From an uncultured Spartobacteria bacterium (GTDB taxonomy: Bacteria > Verrucomicrobiota > Verrucomicrobiia > Chthoniobacterales > Chthoniobacteraceae): a stretch of 64,000 nt of DNA. Of this stretch, positions 1-9,198 are shown in pieces. The notes beneath the pieces are model-generated. The model was not told where the DNA came from. It saw nothing but the letters and a program-made list of their open reading frames with translations, and did not search any database. The DNA is taken from positions 99,273-163,272 of the forward strand of contig CAIURC010000005.1 in the NCBI GenBank assembly GCA_903901425.1, in the 5' to 3' direction. A program made the position numbers and the translations under genes. Numbering within the stretch: position 1 is the first letter of the stretch; each line of letters starts with the position of its first letter.

Positions 1-504
1 GGCGGTGGAAGTGGTGACGGATTCCTGAATGGGCTGGAGGCCGCCTTCCTTGGCGCGGCGGAGGAACACGGTCTTGTCCTGGGCGAGTTTGGCGCGGAGG
101 ACGAGGTCGCCTTCGGGAGCGAGATGGATTTCCGAGACGTCGCGGATCCGGGGTGCGTTTTCATCCAGGGCCCATTCGTTGAGATGGAATGCGACGCCCT
201 CGACTTCGATTTCGCCGACGCTTAAGCCGCGCGCAAAATATTTGCCCGGGGGGGCAGGTTGCCCGGCGTCATCCTTGCCATCCCACTGGGTGATGAATCC
301 GTTGAGTCCGACGGTGAAATCTTTGTCGGAAGCCTCTTTGAACAGGGTGCGTACGAGGGAACCGGACTTGTTGTAGATGCCGAGGCTGATGGTGCCTTCG
401 TGGGGGGGGGGGAGGAAGGTGAGGCTGACCTGTGCCCCTGCGACCGAGGCGTAAAGTGCCACGGCGGCGCCGAGCAATCGGGACTGGTGGAGGAAACGCG
501 GCAT
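1..504 (-). CDS. Secreted protein with FlgD-like Ig domain (3' end outside window)
   Basis: The ATG at 504 opens an uninterrupted frame that runs off the left edge of the window, so the C-terminus is missing. The first ~22 residues form a short signal peptide (hydrophobic LLGAAVALYASVAGAQ). Residues ~30-85 (TISLGIYNKSGSLVRTLF, then TQWDGKDDAGQPAPPGKY) match the FlgD-like Ig fold seen in secreted hydrolases and beta-propeller proteins. It starts 24 bp after the GH57 stop, so it is probably the second gene of that transcript. The enzymatic role cannot be seen from this fragment. Confidence 0.75.
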   Translation of the reverse strand, partial: MPRFLHQSRLLGAAVALYASVAGAQVSLTFLPPPHEGTISLGIYNKSGSLVRTLFKEASDKDFTVGLNGFITQWDGKDDAGQPAPPGKYFARGLSVGEIEVEGVAFHLNEWALDENAPRIRDVSEIHLAPEGDLVLRAKLAQDKTVFLRRAKEGGLQPIQESVTTSTA

Positions 505-528
505 CTGGGGTCGTGGGATCACGGGGTG

Positions 529-2115
529 CTAGAGATAGTGTTTCCAGTCGAGATTGGGAAAGAGATTATCCCGCCACTCGCAGTTGGTCAAAAACGGTTC
601 TTCCACGTTTTGAGCGTGGAGTTGATCAAACAACCGATTGAATCGGAGCAGGTGGTCGTTTGTCCGTTTGGTGGCGTAGGAGCGGGCGGTCCCGGTTTTC
701 ATGAGGAACGCCCAGTCGCTGGCTTGAGCGAGAAGAAGTTCGCGGGCCATCTGGCGCAGGGTGCGTTCGGTGAGCGGAGACGAGGTGCCGGCATGTGCGC
801 GGGCGGACTGGGTCATGCGGCGCGCGGCAGCATGGAGATGCGGGTAGATCCAGGAGTTGCAGTCGTCGAGCCAGACCTCCCAGTAGCCTTTGTGGCCCCA
901 GCTGGAGGAAGAGGGCGCCACGAGTTGAAGGGTGTTCTGTCCGGCCAGATATTCGGACGGCGTGGTGAGCCGGTACTCTTTCTGGTCGTACACGGATTTC
1001 CGGAGAAACCAGTCGAGGAATTCGGGCCCCTCGAACCACCAGTGCCCGAACAGCTCGGCGTCAAAGGGGCTAAGCACAATCGGCGGAACGTTCATGTGCG
1101 TCCGGAGATTGGCGATCTGCGCCGCCCGGCTGGCCATGAAATGTCCGGCATGATGGTCCGCGGCCCCCATGGCCCAGCCGCGCCGGTACCAGTCCTTTTC
1201 TTGGCCACGTCCGGTCACCCGGTGGTATTTGAGCCCGGTGAACCGGCGTGAACCGTCCGTGGGCAGGAAATCGCGGAGATACTCGGCGGAGAGTTCGAGG
1301 CCGATGTCGCGGTAGAAATCGCGGTAGGCGGGGTCGCCCGGGTAACCTTCCTCGGCGCTCCAGACTTGGCGGCTGGAGTCGCGGTCCCTGGCAAATGCGG
1401 CGGGTCCGGCCGGGGTGAAACACGGGGCATAGATGGCATACCGCGGGCGCGGGGAACCGAACATGAGGCCGTGGGAATCCACCACGAACCAGCGGAGATT
1501 GGCGTCCCGGAGAACGTCGTCGAGGCTGGAGACGTAAGCGCACTCGGGCAGCCAGATGCCGCGCGGGGCGCGTCCGAACATTTCCTGGTAATGGTCGCAG
1601 GCGATCCGGATCTGGGCGCGGACGGCCTCGGGCTGGTGTTCGAGCAGGGGGAGAAACCCGTGGGTGGCGGCGCAGGTGATGATTTCAAGGAAACCGGCGT
1701 CTTGGAGTTGGGCGAAGGCGGAGACAAGGTCACGTTTCCAGCGCAGTTCGTAGGCGGAGCGCAGGTGTTCGAGTCTGCGGAGGTAAAACCGGGTGGTGTC
1801 CTCGAGGGGATCTTGGCCGCGGGTGCGTTCGCATTCGCGGGCGGCGAGGGCGATGGAGCGGTGGAGGTATCTGGCGTAACGATCCTGGAGGAGGGGATCC
1901 CTCAGCATGTGGCAGAGGGTGGGGGTGAGCGAGAGGGTGACCCGGAACGGGACGGCTTCGTCTGCCAGTTTCCAGAAGATGTCGAGGAGGGGCAGGTAGG
2001 TTTCCGTGATCGCCTCGTAGAGCCAGTCTTCCTCCAAGAACTCGTCGTGTTCGGGGTGGCGCACATACGGGAGATGTGCGTGGAGCAGGAGGGCAAGATA
2101 TCCGTGATCGACCAT
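529..2115 (-). CDS. Glycoside hydrolase family 57 / DUF1957 1,4-alpha-glucan branching enzyme-like protein
   Basis: A 528-residue GH57 protein that begins MVDHGYLALLLHAHLPYVRH, the canonical N-terminus of the DUF1957/GH57 branching-enzyme group. The likely catalytic glutamate lies in GIWLPECAY (E~191) and the acid/base aspartate in SPFDAELFGHWW (D~352). The C-terminal helical part ends NLDWKHYL. Family members form alpha-1,6 branches in glycogen-like glucans in the cytoplasm; some remain unassigned amylases. A GTG 18 bp further upstream is possible, but the ATG at 2115 fits the family start and leaves the inverted repeat at 2120-2135 in the leader. It is followed at 24 bp by the partial secreted gene. 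Confidence 0.9.
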   Translation of the reverse strand: MVDHGYLALLLHAHLPYVRHPEHDEFLEEDWLYEAITETYLPLLDIFWKLADEAVPFRVTLSLTPTLCHMLRDPLLQDRYARYLHRSIALAARECERTRGQDPLEDTTRFYLRRLEHLRSAYELRWKRDLVSAFAQLQDAGFLEIITCAATHGFLPLLEHQPEAVRAQIRIACDHYQEMFGRAPRGIWLPECAYVSSLDDVLRDANLRWFVVDSHGLMFGSPRPRYAIYAPCFTPAGPAAFARDRDSSRQVWSAEEGYPGDPAYRDFYRDIGLELSAEYLRDFLPTDGSRRFTGLKYHRVTGRGQEKDWYRRGWAMGAADHHAGHFMASRAAQIANLRTHMNVPPIVLSPFDAELFGHWWFEGPEFLDWFLRKSVYDQKEYRLTTPSEYLAGQNTLQLVAPSSSSWGHKGYWEVWLDDCNSWIYPHLHAAARRMTQSARAHAGTSSPLTERTLRQMARELLLAQASDWAFLMKTGTARSYATKRTNDHLLRFNRLFDQLHAQNVEEPFLTNCEWRDNLFPNLDWKHYL

Positions 2116-2119
2116 TCTT

Positions 2120-2135
2120 GGGTGCCGTGGCACCC
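2120..2135. promoter_or_regulatory. Perfect 7-bp inverted repeat just upstream of the GH57 start
   Basis: gggtgcc-gt-ggcaccc, ending 4 bases before the GH57 ATG on the minus strand. In RNA it would form a stable hairpin where a ribosome-binding site is expected. It could act as an operator or as a translational attenuator, or be incidental in GC-rich DNA. Confidence 0.3.
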
Positions 2136-2270
2136 TACCAATGCGACCTGCCGGGACAAGCTGAACTTGAGTTTTCCGTGGGGTTGGGGGTGGATCCCGA
2201 ACCGTGTGGGAATCAATTCCCAGCCTTGCCCCGGGGAATCGTTTTCGGAGAGGATCCTGGATATCCCGCC

Positions 2271-3731
2271 ATGGAACCCAACCCTCATCCCTTCATTTTT
2301 GGAGCTGCCACAGCCTACACCTCCGGCCCGGCGTTAAGATTCCCCGGCGCTCTGGGTGGCGCGCGCGCGGCGATCCTTCTTGCTGCCATGGCTTTGGTTC
2401 TCGCGGGGGCGCAGACGGTTGAGGCCGCAAAAAAGTCCGCGGCGCCCAAGGCTGCGAAGGCGGTATCCGCGCCCCAATCGAGTGGGACGAATGGGGTGGG
2501 GGATTCATCCAAAGGCGCCCAGGAGGTGCAGATTGAGGTGGAGTCCAAGTTCCTGAGCCTAACGCCCGAGGGTTTGAAGAAGATTCCGGGCTCAGCGGTG
2601 GCTGGAGAGTCCGGGGGTGCGGTCTTGGGGGTGTTTTCCGAAGGGCAATGGGCGAAGCTTCTCGAAGAGATGGGGCAGGGAAACGGTGCCGATCTGCTCT
2701 CCAGCCCCCGGGTAACGGTGCGGTCCGGGCAGAAAGCGATGGTGGAGGTGGTTCGGGACTTCCGGTATCCGACCAACTGGGCGAAGAGCGCGAAGAAGGG
2801 GGGCTGGGAACCGAAATCGTTCGCCAACCAGCCTGTGGGCATCCGGCTGGGGGTTCTGGCCACCCAGGGTCAGGACGGGATGCTGGCAATCGATTTGGAG
2901 CCGGAGTTTAACACGTTCGAGGGCTGGATCGATCTGGAGGACAAGACCCGGGTGGCGCCCGCGGGTGCCGATTCCAGCCTTCCCAAGCTGGATCAAATCC
3001 TGAGTGAAATCCCGCCGCCCGGCGATGCACTTGGCAAACGGTTGCAGCCGGTTTTTTCCCGGCGCAAGGAGTCGGTGCAGTTGAACGTGGTGGGTGGCCA
3101 GACGGTGCTGATGATCCTTGCCGCCAAGGAACCGGGCGAGTCCCCGGTGCTTGTGGCGGTGACGTCCCGGGTTCTCAAGCCCACAACCGAGGTCGCGGCG
3201 CTGGCGGTGAGGGCCGATTCGATTGCGTACGACGCCGAAAAAGGGGTGGTGACGGCGGAGGGGAACGTGGAGGTGGAGACCCCGCAGGCAATTTTGCGTT
3301 CTGACCGGGTCGAGATGAAAGCGAGGAAACCCGTGTCCGCACCGGGTGTGGAGAATGCGCCCAAGTCTGCCGAAAAACCGGTGGATGTTCCGGCGGGAAC
3401 GGCTTTCAAGCTTGCGGGTGCGGCGGCCGAAAAGATTTCGGTGATTCTGGCGGGGCCGGTGAACTGGAAAGGGAAACCGCTGGGGGAGGTTCTGGCGTTT
3501 TTGTACCGGGTGAGCGTGGAGCGGGATCCGGCGCAGACGGAGCCGGAGTCCAAGGGCGTGCACTTTGTGTTGGAGTTGCCCGATGGCGCGCCGGAACCGG
3601 CTGTGACGTTGGAACTGGAAAACCCGACTTTGCTGGAGTTGGTGGAAGAAGTGGCCCGGGTGGCTGGGCTGCGTGTGACTGCGGAACCGGCCGGGTTTCA
3701 TTTGGGGGCGCCCCGTTCGGCCGCCCCGTGA
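2271..3731 (+). CDS. Exported protein combining secretin-like, OstA/LptA-like and STN-like segments
   Basis: 486 residues from the ATG at 2271. An Ala-rich hydrophobic stretch (AAILLAAMALVLAGA, ~residues 35-50) suggests export. Residues ~80-290 carry a secretin-like segment common in this phylum (LLSSPRVTVRSGQKAMVEVV, then FRYPTNW, later VGIRLGVLATQGQDGMLAIDLEP). A short OstA/LptA-like stretch follows (ADSIAYDAEKGVVTAEGNVE). The C-terminal ~90 residues resemble an STN domain (WKGKPLGEVLAFLYRVSV to EEVARVAGLRVTAEP). It is too short to be a full outer-membrane secretin. It may be a periplasmic partner of a secretion or pilus system. The longer reading frame back to 2076 overlaps GH57 antisense and is unlikely to be used. 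Confidence 0.7.
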   Translation: MEPNPHPFIFGAATAYTSGPALRFPGALGGARAAILLAAMALVLAGAQTVEAAKKSAAPKAAKAVSAPQSSGTNGVGDSSKGAQEVQIEVESKFLSLTPEGLKKIPGSAVAGESGGAVLGVFSEGQWAKLLEEMGQGNGADLLSSPRVTVRSGQKAMVEVVRDFRYPTNWAKSAKKGGWEPKSFANQPVGIRLGVLATQGQDGMLAIDLEPEFNTFEGWIDLEDKTRVAPAGADSSLPKLDQILSEIPPPGDALGKRLQPVFSRRKESVQLNVVGGQTVLMILAAKEPGESPVLVAVTSRVLKPTTEVAALAVRADSIAYDAEKGVVTAEGNVEVETPQAILRSDRVEMKARKPVSAPGVENAPKSAEKPVDVPAGTAFKLAGAAAEKISVILAGPVNWKGKPLGEVLAFLYRVSVERDPAQTEPESKGVHFVLELPDGAPEPAVTLELENPTLLELVEEVARVAGLRVTAEPAGFHLGAPRSAAP

Positions 3732-3798
3732 GTGTTCTGAACGCCGGGCTGGGATTTGGGCTGGCGGGTTGTGGAACAGGCTGCGAGAAGGTTGGGGG

Positions 3799-5823
3799 AT
3801 GAAGACTCCCCTCCTTCGTTGGGCATTGCTGGTGCAGTTGGCCGGGCCAGTTTTGGCAGACGGCCCCAAGGACAACCTCCCGGATTCCGTCCGACGAATT
3901 CCGCCGGAAGGCGTGGCGATCGGTGCGTCCGAACGGGTGGAATTGGAGGCAAAGGTGGCGGAATTGGGGGCGGAAATCGGGCGTGTGCGGCAGGCGTTGG
4001 CGAAGAAGCCGGACTTGCTGCAGTTGCTGCCGGACGTGGAGGTGTTGCACAAGGCGGTGGACTGGCCGTTGCGGTACAACGAGTTTTACAAGCCGCAGGA
4101 GTTGAACGCGGCCCGGGATTTGTTGAAGGAAGGCTTTGAGCGGGCAGCAGCTTTGAAGGCGGGGACCGCCCCGTGGCTGAACCAGACGGGCTTGGTGGTC
4201 CGGGGGTACCGCTCGGATTTGGACGGCTCGGTGCAGCCGTTTGGGCTGGTGGTGCCCAAGGGCGCGGTGAATGGGGCGCAGGTGCGCTTGGATTTTTGGT
4301 GTCATGGCCGGGGTGAGACGTTGACAGAGCTCGCATTTCTGGATCAGAGGCGGAAAACGGTCGGTCAGATTGCGCCCGAGGGTGCGCTGGTTGTTCATCT
4401 CTACGGGCGTTACTGCTGTGCCAACAAGTTTGCGGGCGAGGTGGACCTGTTCGAGGCTCTGGCCAAGGTGCGCCGGGATTACCGGATCGATCCCAACCGG
4501 CTTTTCATCCGCGGGTTTTCCATGGGGGGCGCCGCAGCATGGCATTTTGCGGTCCATTACCCAAGTCTCTGGGCTGGGGCGGCTCCTGGGGCGGGCTTCA
4601 GTGAGACACCAGAATTTCTCAAAGTTTTTCAGGACGAAAAACTCGAGCCCGCGTGGTACGAGCGCAGGCTTTGGCACTGGTACGACGCGACAGATTATGC
4701 AGCGAATCTAGGGAATTTTCCCACGGTGGCGTACAGCGGGGAGACCGACCGTCAAAAGCAGGCGGCTGACATCATGGAGACGGCACTCGCGGCTGAGGGA
4801 ATGGCGCTTACCCACCTGATCGGGCCTGGAACTGCGCATGCGTATCATCCGGACTCGGCCCGCGAAATTGCGCGTCGGCTGGATTCCGTGGCGGTTCGTG
4901 GGCGGGATCCGGTGCCAAAGACGGTCCGGTTTACGACGTGGACCCTGCGGTACCCTGAATGTTTCTGGGTTCGTCTGGAGGGGCTGGGCCGGCACTGGGA
5001 AAGGGCGCGGGTGGAGGGTGTGCTGGAGCCTTGGGGGGTGCGTCTGAGCGCCTCGAATGTCACAGCACTGAGTCTGAACTTCGATTCTGGTCTGAGTCCG
5101 TTTGACGGGAAACTGCCGGTCAAGGCGGTGGTGGATGGCGAGGAGGTGTTGCTGGGTAAACCCGGGAGTGACCGGTCATTTCACGCGCGTTTGGAGCGGA
5201 GGAACGGCCGCTGGTCTGCCGTGGACGGGAGGGCGGTCGAGGCGTCTGGTGTTCTGGCAAAGCGTCCGGGGCTCCAGGGGCCGCTGGACGACGCATTCCT
5301 GAGCCGGTTTGTGATGGTGGGGCCGTCCCGGGCGCCGCTCAATGCCGCCGTGGGGAACTGGGTGACACGCGAGTTTGCTCATGCCCGGGACCACTGGCGG
5401 CTTCAATTCCGGGGAGAAGCGCCTGTGAGAGACGAGGTGAGTGACGCGGATCTGGCGGATGCGAACCTGATTCTCTGGGGCGATCCTCAAAGCAATCCAT
5501 GGATTGCGAAGGTGCTTGAAAAGCTTCCGTTCAAGTGGGGGCCAGATGGTTTGGAGTTTGGGGGTCAACGCTACGATACGGCGCAGCATGTGCCGGTGCT
5601 GGTCTTTCCGAACCCGCTCAATCCGCGACGGTACGTGGTATTGAACAGCGGATTCACCTACCGCGAGTACGACTATCTGAACAACGCGCGGCAGGTGCCA
5701 AAACTTCCCGATTATGCCGTGCTTGACGTTCGTCAGCCTGCGAATTCCCGGTTGCCAGGTGGGGTGGTGCGTGCGGGATTTTTCGGCGAGAACTGGGAGT
5801 TTTTGGAAGGGGACGGCCAGTAG
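3799..5823 (+). CDS. Secreted alpha/beta hydrolase (prolyl oligopeptidase/esterase type)
   Basis: 674 residues with a clear signal peptide (MKTPLLRWALLVQLAGPVLA), which together with an upstream AGAAGG fixes the start at 3799 rather than 3769. The hydrolase core has the oxyanion segment LDFWCHGRGETL, nucleophile elbow RGFSMGGAAAW and a candidate catalytic His in GPGTAHAYHP. Residues ~380-674 form a second, beta-rich region with no recognised name. PHB-depolymerase/acetyl-xylan-esterase-like enzymes and S9 peptidases share this core, so the substrate is open. It lies 67 bp after the secretin/OstA/STN gene on the same strand. Confidence 0.8.
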   Translation: MKTPLLRWALLVQLAGPVLADGPKDNLPDSVRRIPPEGVAIGASERVELEAKVAELGAEIGRVRQALAKKPDLLQLLPDVEVLHKAVDWPLRYNEFYKPQELNAARDLLKEGFERAAALKAGTAPWLNQTGLVVRGYRSDLDGSVQPFGLVVPKGAVNGAQVRLDFWCHGRGETLTELAFLDQRRKTVGQIAPEGALVVHLYGRYCCANKFAGEVDLFEALAKVRRDYRIDPNRLFIRGFSMGGAAAWHFAVHYPSLWAGAAPGAGFSETPEFLKVFQDEKLEPAWYERRLWHWYDATDYAANLGNFPTVAYSGETDRQKQAADIMETALAAEGMALTHLIGPGTAHAYHPDSAREIARRLDSVAVRGRDPVPKTVRFTTWTLRYPECFWVRLEGLGRHWERARVEGVLEPWGVRLSASNVTALSLNFDSGLSPFDGKLPVKAVVDGEEVLLGKPGSDRSFHARLERRNGRWSAVDGRAVEASGVLAKRPGLQGPLDDAFLSRFVMVGPSRAPLNAAVGNWVTREFAHARDHWRLQFRGEAPVRDEVSDADLADANLILWGDPQSNPWIAKVLEKLPFKWGPDGLEFGGQRYDTAQHVPVLVFPNPLNPRRYVVLNSGFTYREYDYLNNARQVPKLPDYAVLDVRQPANSRLPGGVVRAGFFGENWEFLEGDGQ

Positions 5824-5849
5824 GGAGGGGTGGCTGGCCGGCGGCGGAA

Positions 5850-6737
5850 TCAGAGCACGATCTCGAGTCCCTCCCGGGCGAGTTGGATTTCCGGGCCGCC
5901 TGGGGGGAGGTTGTTCCGGGCAAGGGCTTCGGCCAGTGCAGCTTCCAGATCATCGTCGGAACGCGTGGGTTCGTGGTGGGTGCAGAACACCTTTTTTGCG
6001 CCGGCCCGGACGCCGAGTTGGATGGAGCTGTCGAAGGTTCCGTGACCCCAGCCTTTGCGGCGCGGGTATTCGGCAGCAGTGTAAGCGGAATCGGCGATGA
6101 GAACGTCGACGCCTTGGATGATTTTGAGGATGGCAGCCTGTTTTTCGTCGATGAGTGCCTGATAATCGGAGTACTCGGCGTCCGTAGGGTCGTAGATGTT
6201 GGCGTGCGGTTCGTGGTCGCCTGTGAAGAAGAGAGACTTGCCGTTGCAATCGATCCTGTAGCCGAGGTTGACCACGGCGTGGTTGAGCATCACGGCGGTG
6301 ATTGTGGCGTCCCCGATGGCAAAGGGGCTTTCTGGGGGGATGGTGGTATAGCGGATGTCCGCCTTCATTTCCGCTTCGCGGACGGGGAAATAGCTGTACT
6401 GGAGTTGGACTTGGAGAGCTTTTTCCACGCCGGTGCCGGTAACCACGTCGTGCGGGCCGAGGAGGTGGACGGAATTGTTGGGGACAAACAGGGGGGTAAA
6501 GAACGGCAGTCCCTGGATGTGGTCCCAGTGGGTGTGCGAGAGGAGCACATGGGTCTGGAGAGGCATCTCCCGCAGAAGAGTCTGGGCGAGTTGGAAGATG
6601 CCCGTGCCGGCGTCCAGAACGAGGAGCGTGTTGTTGTCCGTGCGGACTTCGATGCAGGTGGTGTTGCCTCCGTACCGGACCGTGCGCGGGCTGGGGGAGG
6701 GGATGGAGCCGCGGACGCCCCAGAATCGGATTTTCAT
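5850..6737 (-). CDS. MBL-fold metallo-hydrolase
   Basis: 295 residues. The metal-binding motif HTHWDH is at residues 68-73, with later ligands in LNHAVVNLGY, FFTGDHEPH and CTHHEPTRSD. The N-terminus (MKIRFWGVRGSIPSP) is typical of cytoplasmic beta-lactamase-fold phosphodiesterase-like hydrolases related to PhnP/RNase Z that often accompany signalling genes. Its ATG overlaps the stop of the upstream HDOD gene (ATGA, 6734-6737), indicating translational coupling. A cyclic-nucleotide or other phosphodiester substrate is plausible but unproven. Confidence 0.88.
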   Translation of the reverse strand: MKIRFWGVRGSIPSPSPRTVRYGGNTTCIEVRTDNNTLLVLDAGTGIFQLAQTLLREMPLQTHVLLSHTHWDHIQGLPFFTPLFVPNNSVHLLGPHDVVTGTGVEKALQVQLQYSYFPVREAEMKADIRYTTIPPESPFAIGDATITAVMLNHAVVNLGYRIDCNGKSLFFTGDHEPHANIYDPTDAEYSDYQALIDEKQAAILKIIQGVDVLIADSAYTAAEYPRRKGWGHGTFDSSIQLGVRAGAKKVFCTHHEPTRSDDDLEAALAEALARNNLPPGGPEIQLAREGLEIVL

Positions 6738-7603
6738 CCTGCGGCCCCCAGTTGCGCGAATGTCTGCGCATCAGCGACGATTTTGTCGATGTCGCCTAGG
6801 TTCTCGATGATGACGTCGAAGCTCTCGCCGAACCGGCCGGGTGCAGCCACCGGTTCGGTGTCGGTCCAGCGGCTGCCGCTTTTGCCGAGGCCAAGTTTTC
6901 TCGAGACCTGATTGGCGACCCGCACACAGTCCATCATGGCGTTGGGCGGGAAGTCGGGGGAATGGTGGTTCCGGATGCACTCGACCATGGGGTCAGGGAA
7001 CTTGAGTTTCGCGACCAGCAATCCGCCGACAAAAGCGTGGTCGGCCCCGAGTATTTCGGTTTCTGCGATGTGGAGCGGGGTGCCGTTTTGAGAGGACTCG
7101 TGGAGGGCGCGGCTGAATTCCTCGGGCATGAATTGCGCGAAAACCGCCTTTCCAAAATCGTGGAGGAGACCTGCGATGTAACAGTCGCCGGGATCCACCT
7201 CGCCCTTGGCGTAGGCAGCGACGAACTGGCGGGCGATTCCGGCCGTGGTGAGGGAGTGGAGGAGGTACTCCTGCATGTCGAAACCATCGGAGCTGAATCT
7301 GGGGAGCATGCCGACGGCGGCGAATGTCAGGGCCAGGTTTTTAACGGTGTTCAGGCCCAGATAAACAACAGACTGCCCGACGGAATGGATCCGGGAGGGC
7401 ATGTTGTAATAGGCCGAATTGATGACCTGCAGGATTTTGACGGTCATCACGGGATCTTTCTCGATCACCGAGACGAGTTCCTTTGGGGCGCAGTTGATGT
7501 CCCGGGTGAGTTCCAGAATCCGTTGCACGCTCTTGGGGAAGGCAGGCATGCGTTCCACGGCAGAAGCCAGTTTCCGCTCTGTTTCCGTGGCGATCGTGGT
7601 CAT
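6734..7603 (-). CDS. HDOD domain protein
   Basis: 289 residues from MTTIATETERKLASAVERMP. The whole protein is an HDOD domain: MPAFPKSVQRILELTRD, then VSVIEKDPVMTVKILQVINS, and HSVGQSVVYLGLNTVKNLAL. HDOD proteins are HD-related signalling modules, usually without a full catalytic HD dyad, that act in motility, stress or nucleotide-second-messenger pathways. The retained LLHDFGKAVFAQF resembles an HD motif. It is coupled by a 4-base overlap to the MBL-fold hydrolase, so the two probably act together. A 20-residue longer form beginning at 7663 is possible. Confidence 0.85.
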   Translation of the reverse strand: MTTIATETERKLASAVERMPAFPKSVQRILELTRDINCAPKELVSVIEKDPVMTVKILQVINSAYYNMPSRIHSVGQSVVYLGLNTVKNLALTFAAVGMLPRFSSDGFDMQEYLLHSLTTAGIARQFVAAYAKGEVDPGDCYIAGLLHDFGKAVFAQFMPEEFSRALHESSQNGTPLHIAETEILGADHAFVGGLLVAKLKFPDPMVECIRNHHSPDFPPNAMMDCVRVANQVSRKLGLGKSGSRWTDTEPVAAPGRFGESFDVIIENLGDIDKIVADAQTFAQLGAAG

Positions 7604-7672
7604 TTTGGGTCCGTCGTGCACTGCGGCCTCTTGAAGGCTAGAGGCTTCCCGGTCTTTAAGCAACCTTCAGCC

Positions 7673-8983
7673 TCAGTTTTTGTTTGCAGCCTTCGGAAAA
7701 TCGGACTCGGACTCCGGGATGGGCTGGCTGGTGTCGATGGCCAGCCAGCAGCCAAGGGAAAGCAGGTAGCCTGCGGCAGTACTGAGGATCGGCAGGTGCC
7801 ATGCCGCCCATGGGTTTGTCTGTGCCAGAGCTTGGACGCAGTGTCCAACAACCACCGGGCTGAGGGCGCCCCCCAGGTTCCCGAACATGTTCATGGCGCC
7901 GCTGACCACCCCGGCGTTTCTGCCACCCAGATCCAAGGTTGCCGCCCAGGCGGAGGCCACCGAAAGCGAGGCCAGACCGGCTGCGGCGGCGAGAAGGCCG
8001 GCAGCCTGTTCACCCGAGCCCGCCCGTGTGGCGAGCACCGCGCACAACGCCGCCAGCGGCAGCGAAACCAGTCCGGTTGCCCGGCGCCCCAGTCTCCGGC
8101 CAAGGCGCAGGCAGAGGGCGTCGCTGAGGTAGCCACCGGCGCACACGGCTGCCGCCATGGAAAGAAGCGGGAGAGCCGAAAAATTCGCGGCGCGCTGCGG
8201 GCTGAAACCGTGGGCGCGCTGGAGGTAGTCCGGCATCCATGTCAGGTAAAAGTACCAGCCATAGATGATGCCAAAATACACGGTGCAGAGCGCCCAGAGG
8301 CTTTTGCTGGAAACCATGTTTTTCCACGGGACGGAGGCCCGCTTTTCCCCCGAATCGAGGCTGCCGAGGAGTTTGAGTTCTGCGGGGTTGACCCCGGGAT
8401 GTTTGGCCGGATCGTCCCGGAACCATGTGTACCATGCAGCAGCCCAGAGGATGCCGACTCCGCCGAATAGCGGGAAGGTGAGGCGCCATTCCATTCGTTC
8501 GAGCAGCCAGACCACGGCGCGCTGGGTGGCGGCACCTGAGATGAGGGCGGCGGTGATTGAGCCGCCAAAGACGGCGGCATGCGAACGGGCCGGAACCCAG
8601 TGGGCAAAGGCCCGTGCGAGGCCTGGGAACATCCCCGCCTCGCCGGCGCCAAAGAGCATTCGGATGAGGAAAAGGGACAGGAATCCCGAGGCGGCGCCGG
8701 TGAGCGCGGTGAGCAGGGACCACGCCACGACGATCCGGGTGATCATGAGGCGCGGGCCGAAACGGTCGGCGAGCCAGCCGCTGGGGATTTCAAAGAGCGC
8801 GTAGGCGAAGGTGAACGCGCTGAACACGTAGCCCATCTGGGAGTCGGTGAGTTGGAGCGCGGTCTTGATGGCGGGTTTTGCGGCGGAGATGCAAACCCGG
8901 TCGAGGTAGGCGATGGCGGTGAGCGAAAGGACGAATCCGAGCAGGATGCTGCGCGCCTGTGTGGGACGTTCCGGAGGTTGCAT
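7673..8983 (-). CDS. MFS transporter, anion:cation symporter (ACS) type
   Basis: 436 residues and about 12 hydrophobic segments. The first helix pair carries the ACS signature (AIAYLDRVCISAAKPAIK, then MGYVFSAFTFAYALFEIPSG) followed by the loop motif GWLADRFGPRLM. ACS members carry organic anions such as hexuronates, galactonate, phthalate or sugar phosphates across the inner membrane. The ATG at 8983 (MQPPERPTQ) is preferred because the 63 extra codons upstream are not transporter-like. It ends 69 bp before the HDOD start and is divergent from the sugar dehydrogenase gene, so it may import a sugar acid. Confidence 0.88.
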   Translation of the reverse strand: MQPPERPTQARSILLGFVLSLTAIAYLDRVCISAAKPAIKTALQLTDSQMGYVFSAFTFAYALFEIPSGWLADRFGPRLMITRIVVAWSLLTALTGAASGFLSLFLIRMLFGAGEAGMFPGLARAFAHWVPARSHAAVFGGSITAALISGAATQRAVVWLLERMEWRLTFPLFGGVGILWAAAWYTWFRDDPAKHPGVNPAELKLLGSLDSGEKRASVPWKNMVSSKSLWALCTVYFGIIYGWYFYLTWMPDYLQRAHGFSPQRAANFSALPLLSMAAAVCAGGYLSDALCLRLGRRLGRRATGLVSLPLAALCAVLATRAGSGEQAAGLLAAAAGLASLSVASAWAATLDLGGRNAGVVSGAMNMFGNLGGALSPVVVGHCVQALAQTNPWAAWHLPILSTAAGYLLSLGCWLAIDTSQPIPESESDFPKAANKN

Positions 8984-9043
8984 TGCGGCACATCGTGCGG
9001 ATCGGTGCGTGGGATGCAAACCCGAAACCCCGGGGCCGAGGTT

Positions 9044-9059
9044 CCCCCCATAAGGGGGG
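9044..9059. promoter_or_regulatory. Inverted repeat in the divergent intergenic region
   Basis: cccccc-ataa-gggggg, about 60 bp upstream of the MFS start and 140 bp upstream of the dehydrogenase start. It is the only clear dyad in the 215-bp gap 8984-9198 and could be an operator. Homopolymer arms make chance symmetry more likely than for mixed-sequence repeats. Confidence 0.25.
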
Positions 9060-9198
9060 GTGGCGGCAGCTTGCCGGAAAAGGGCCGAGTCCCCTAGGGT
9101 ACGGCGTGCGGATTTGAGTGGGCCCCCCGGCGCCTGAGCCCTTCCGACGCCCCTCTGATTCCGAGCCAACAACCCCGAACGCCCGAGTTTAAACCATT

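Noticed and set aside
2592..4079. Long minus-strand open frame over the secretin/OstA/STN and esterase genes
   Set aside because: Translation is low-complexity Arg/His/Pro-rich antisense; both plus-strand genes have recognisable domains and signal peptides.
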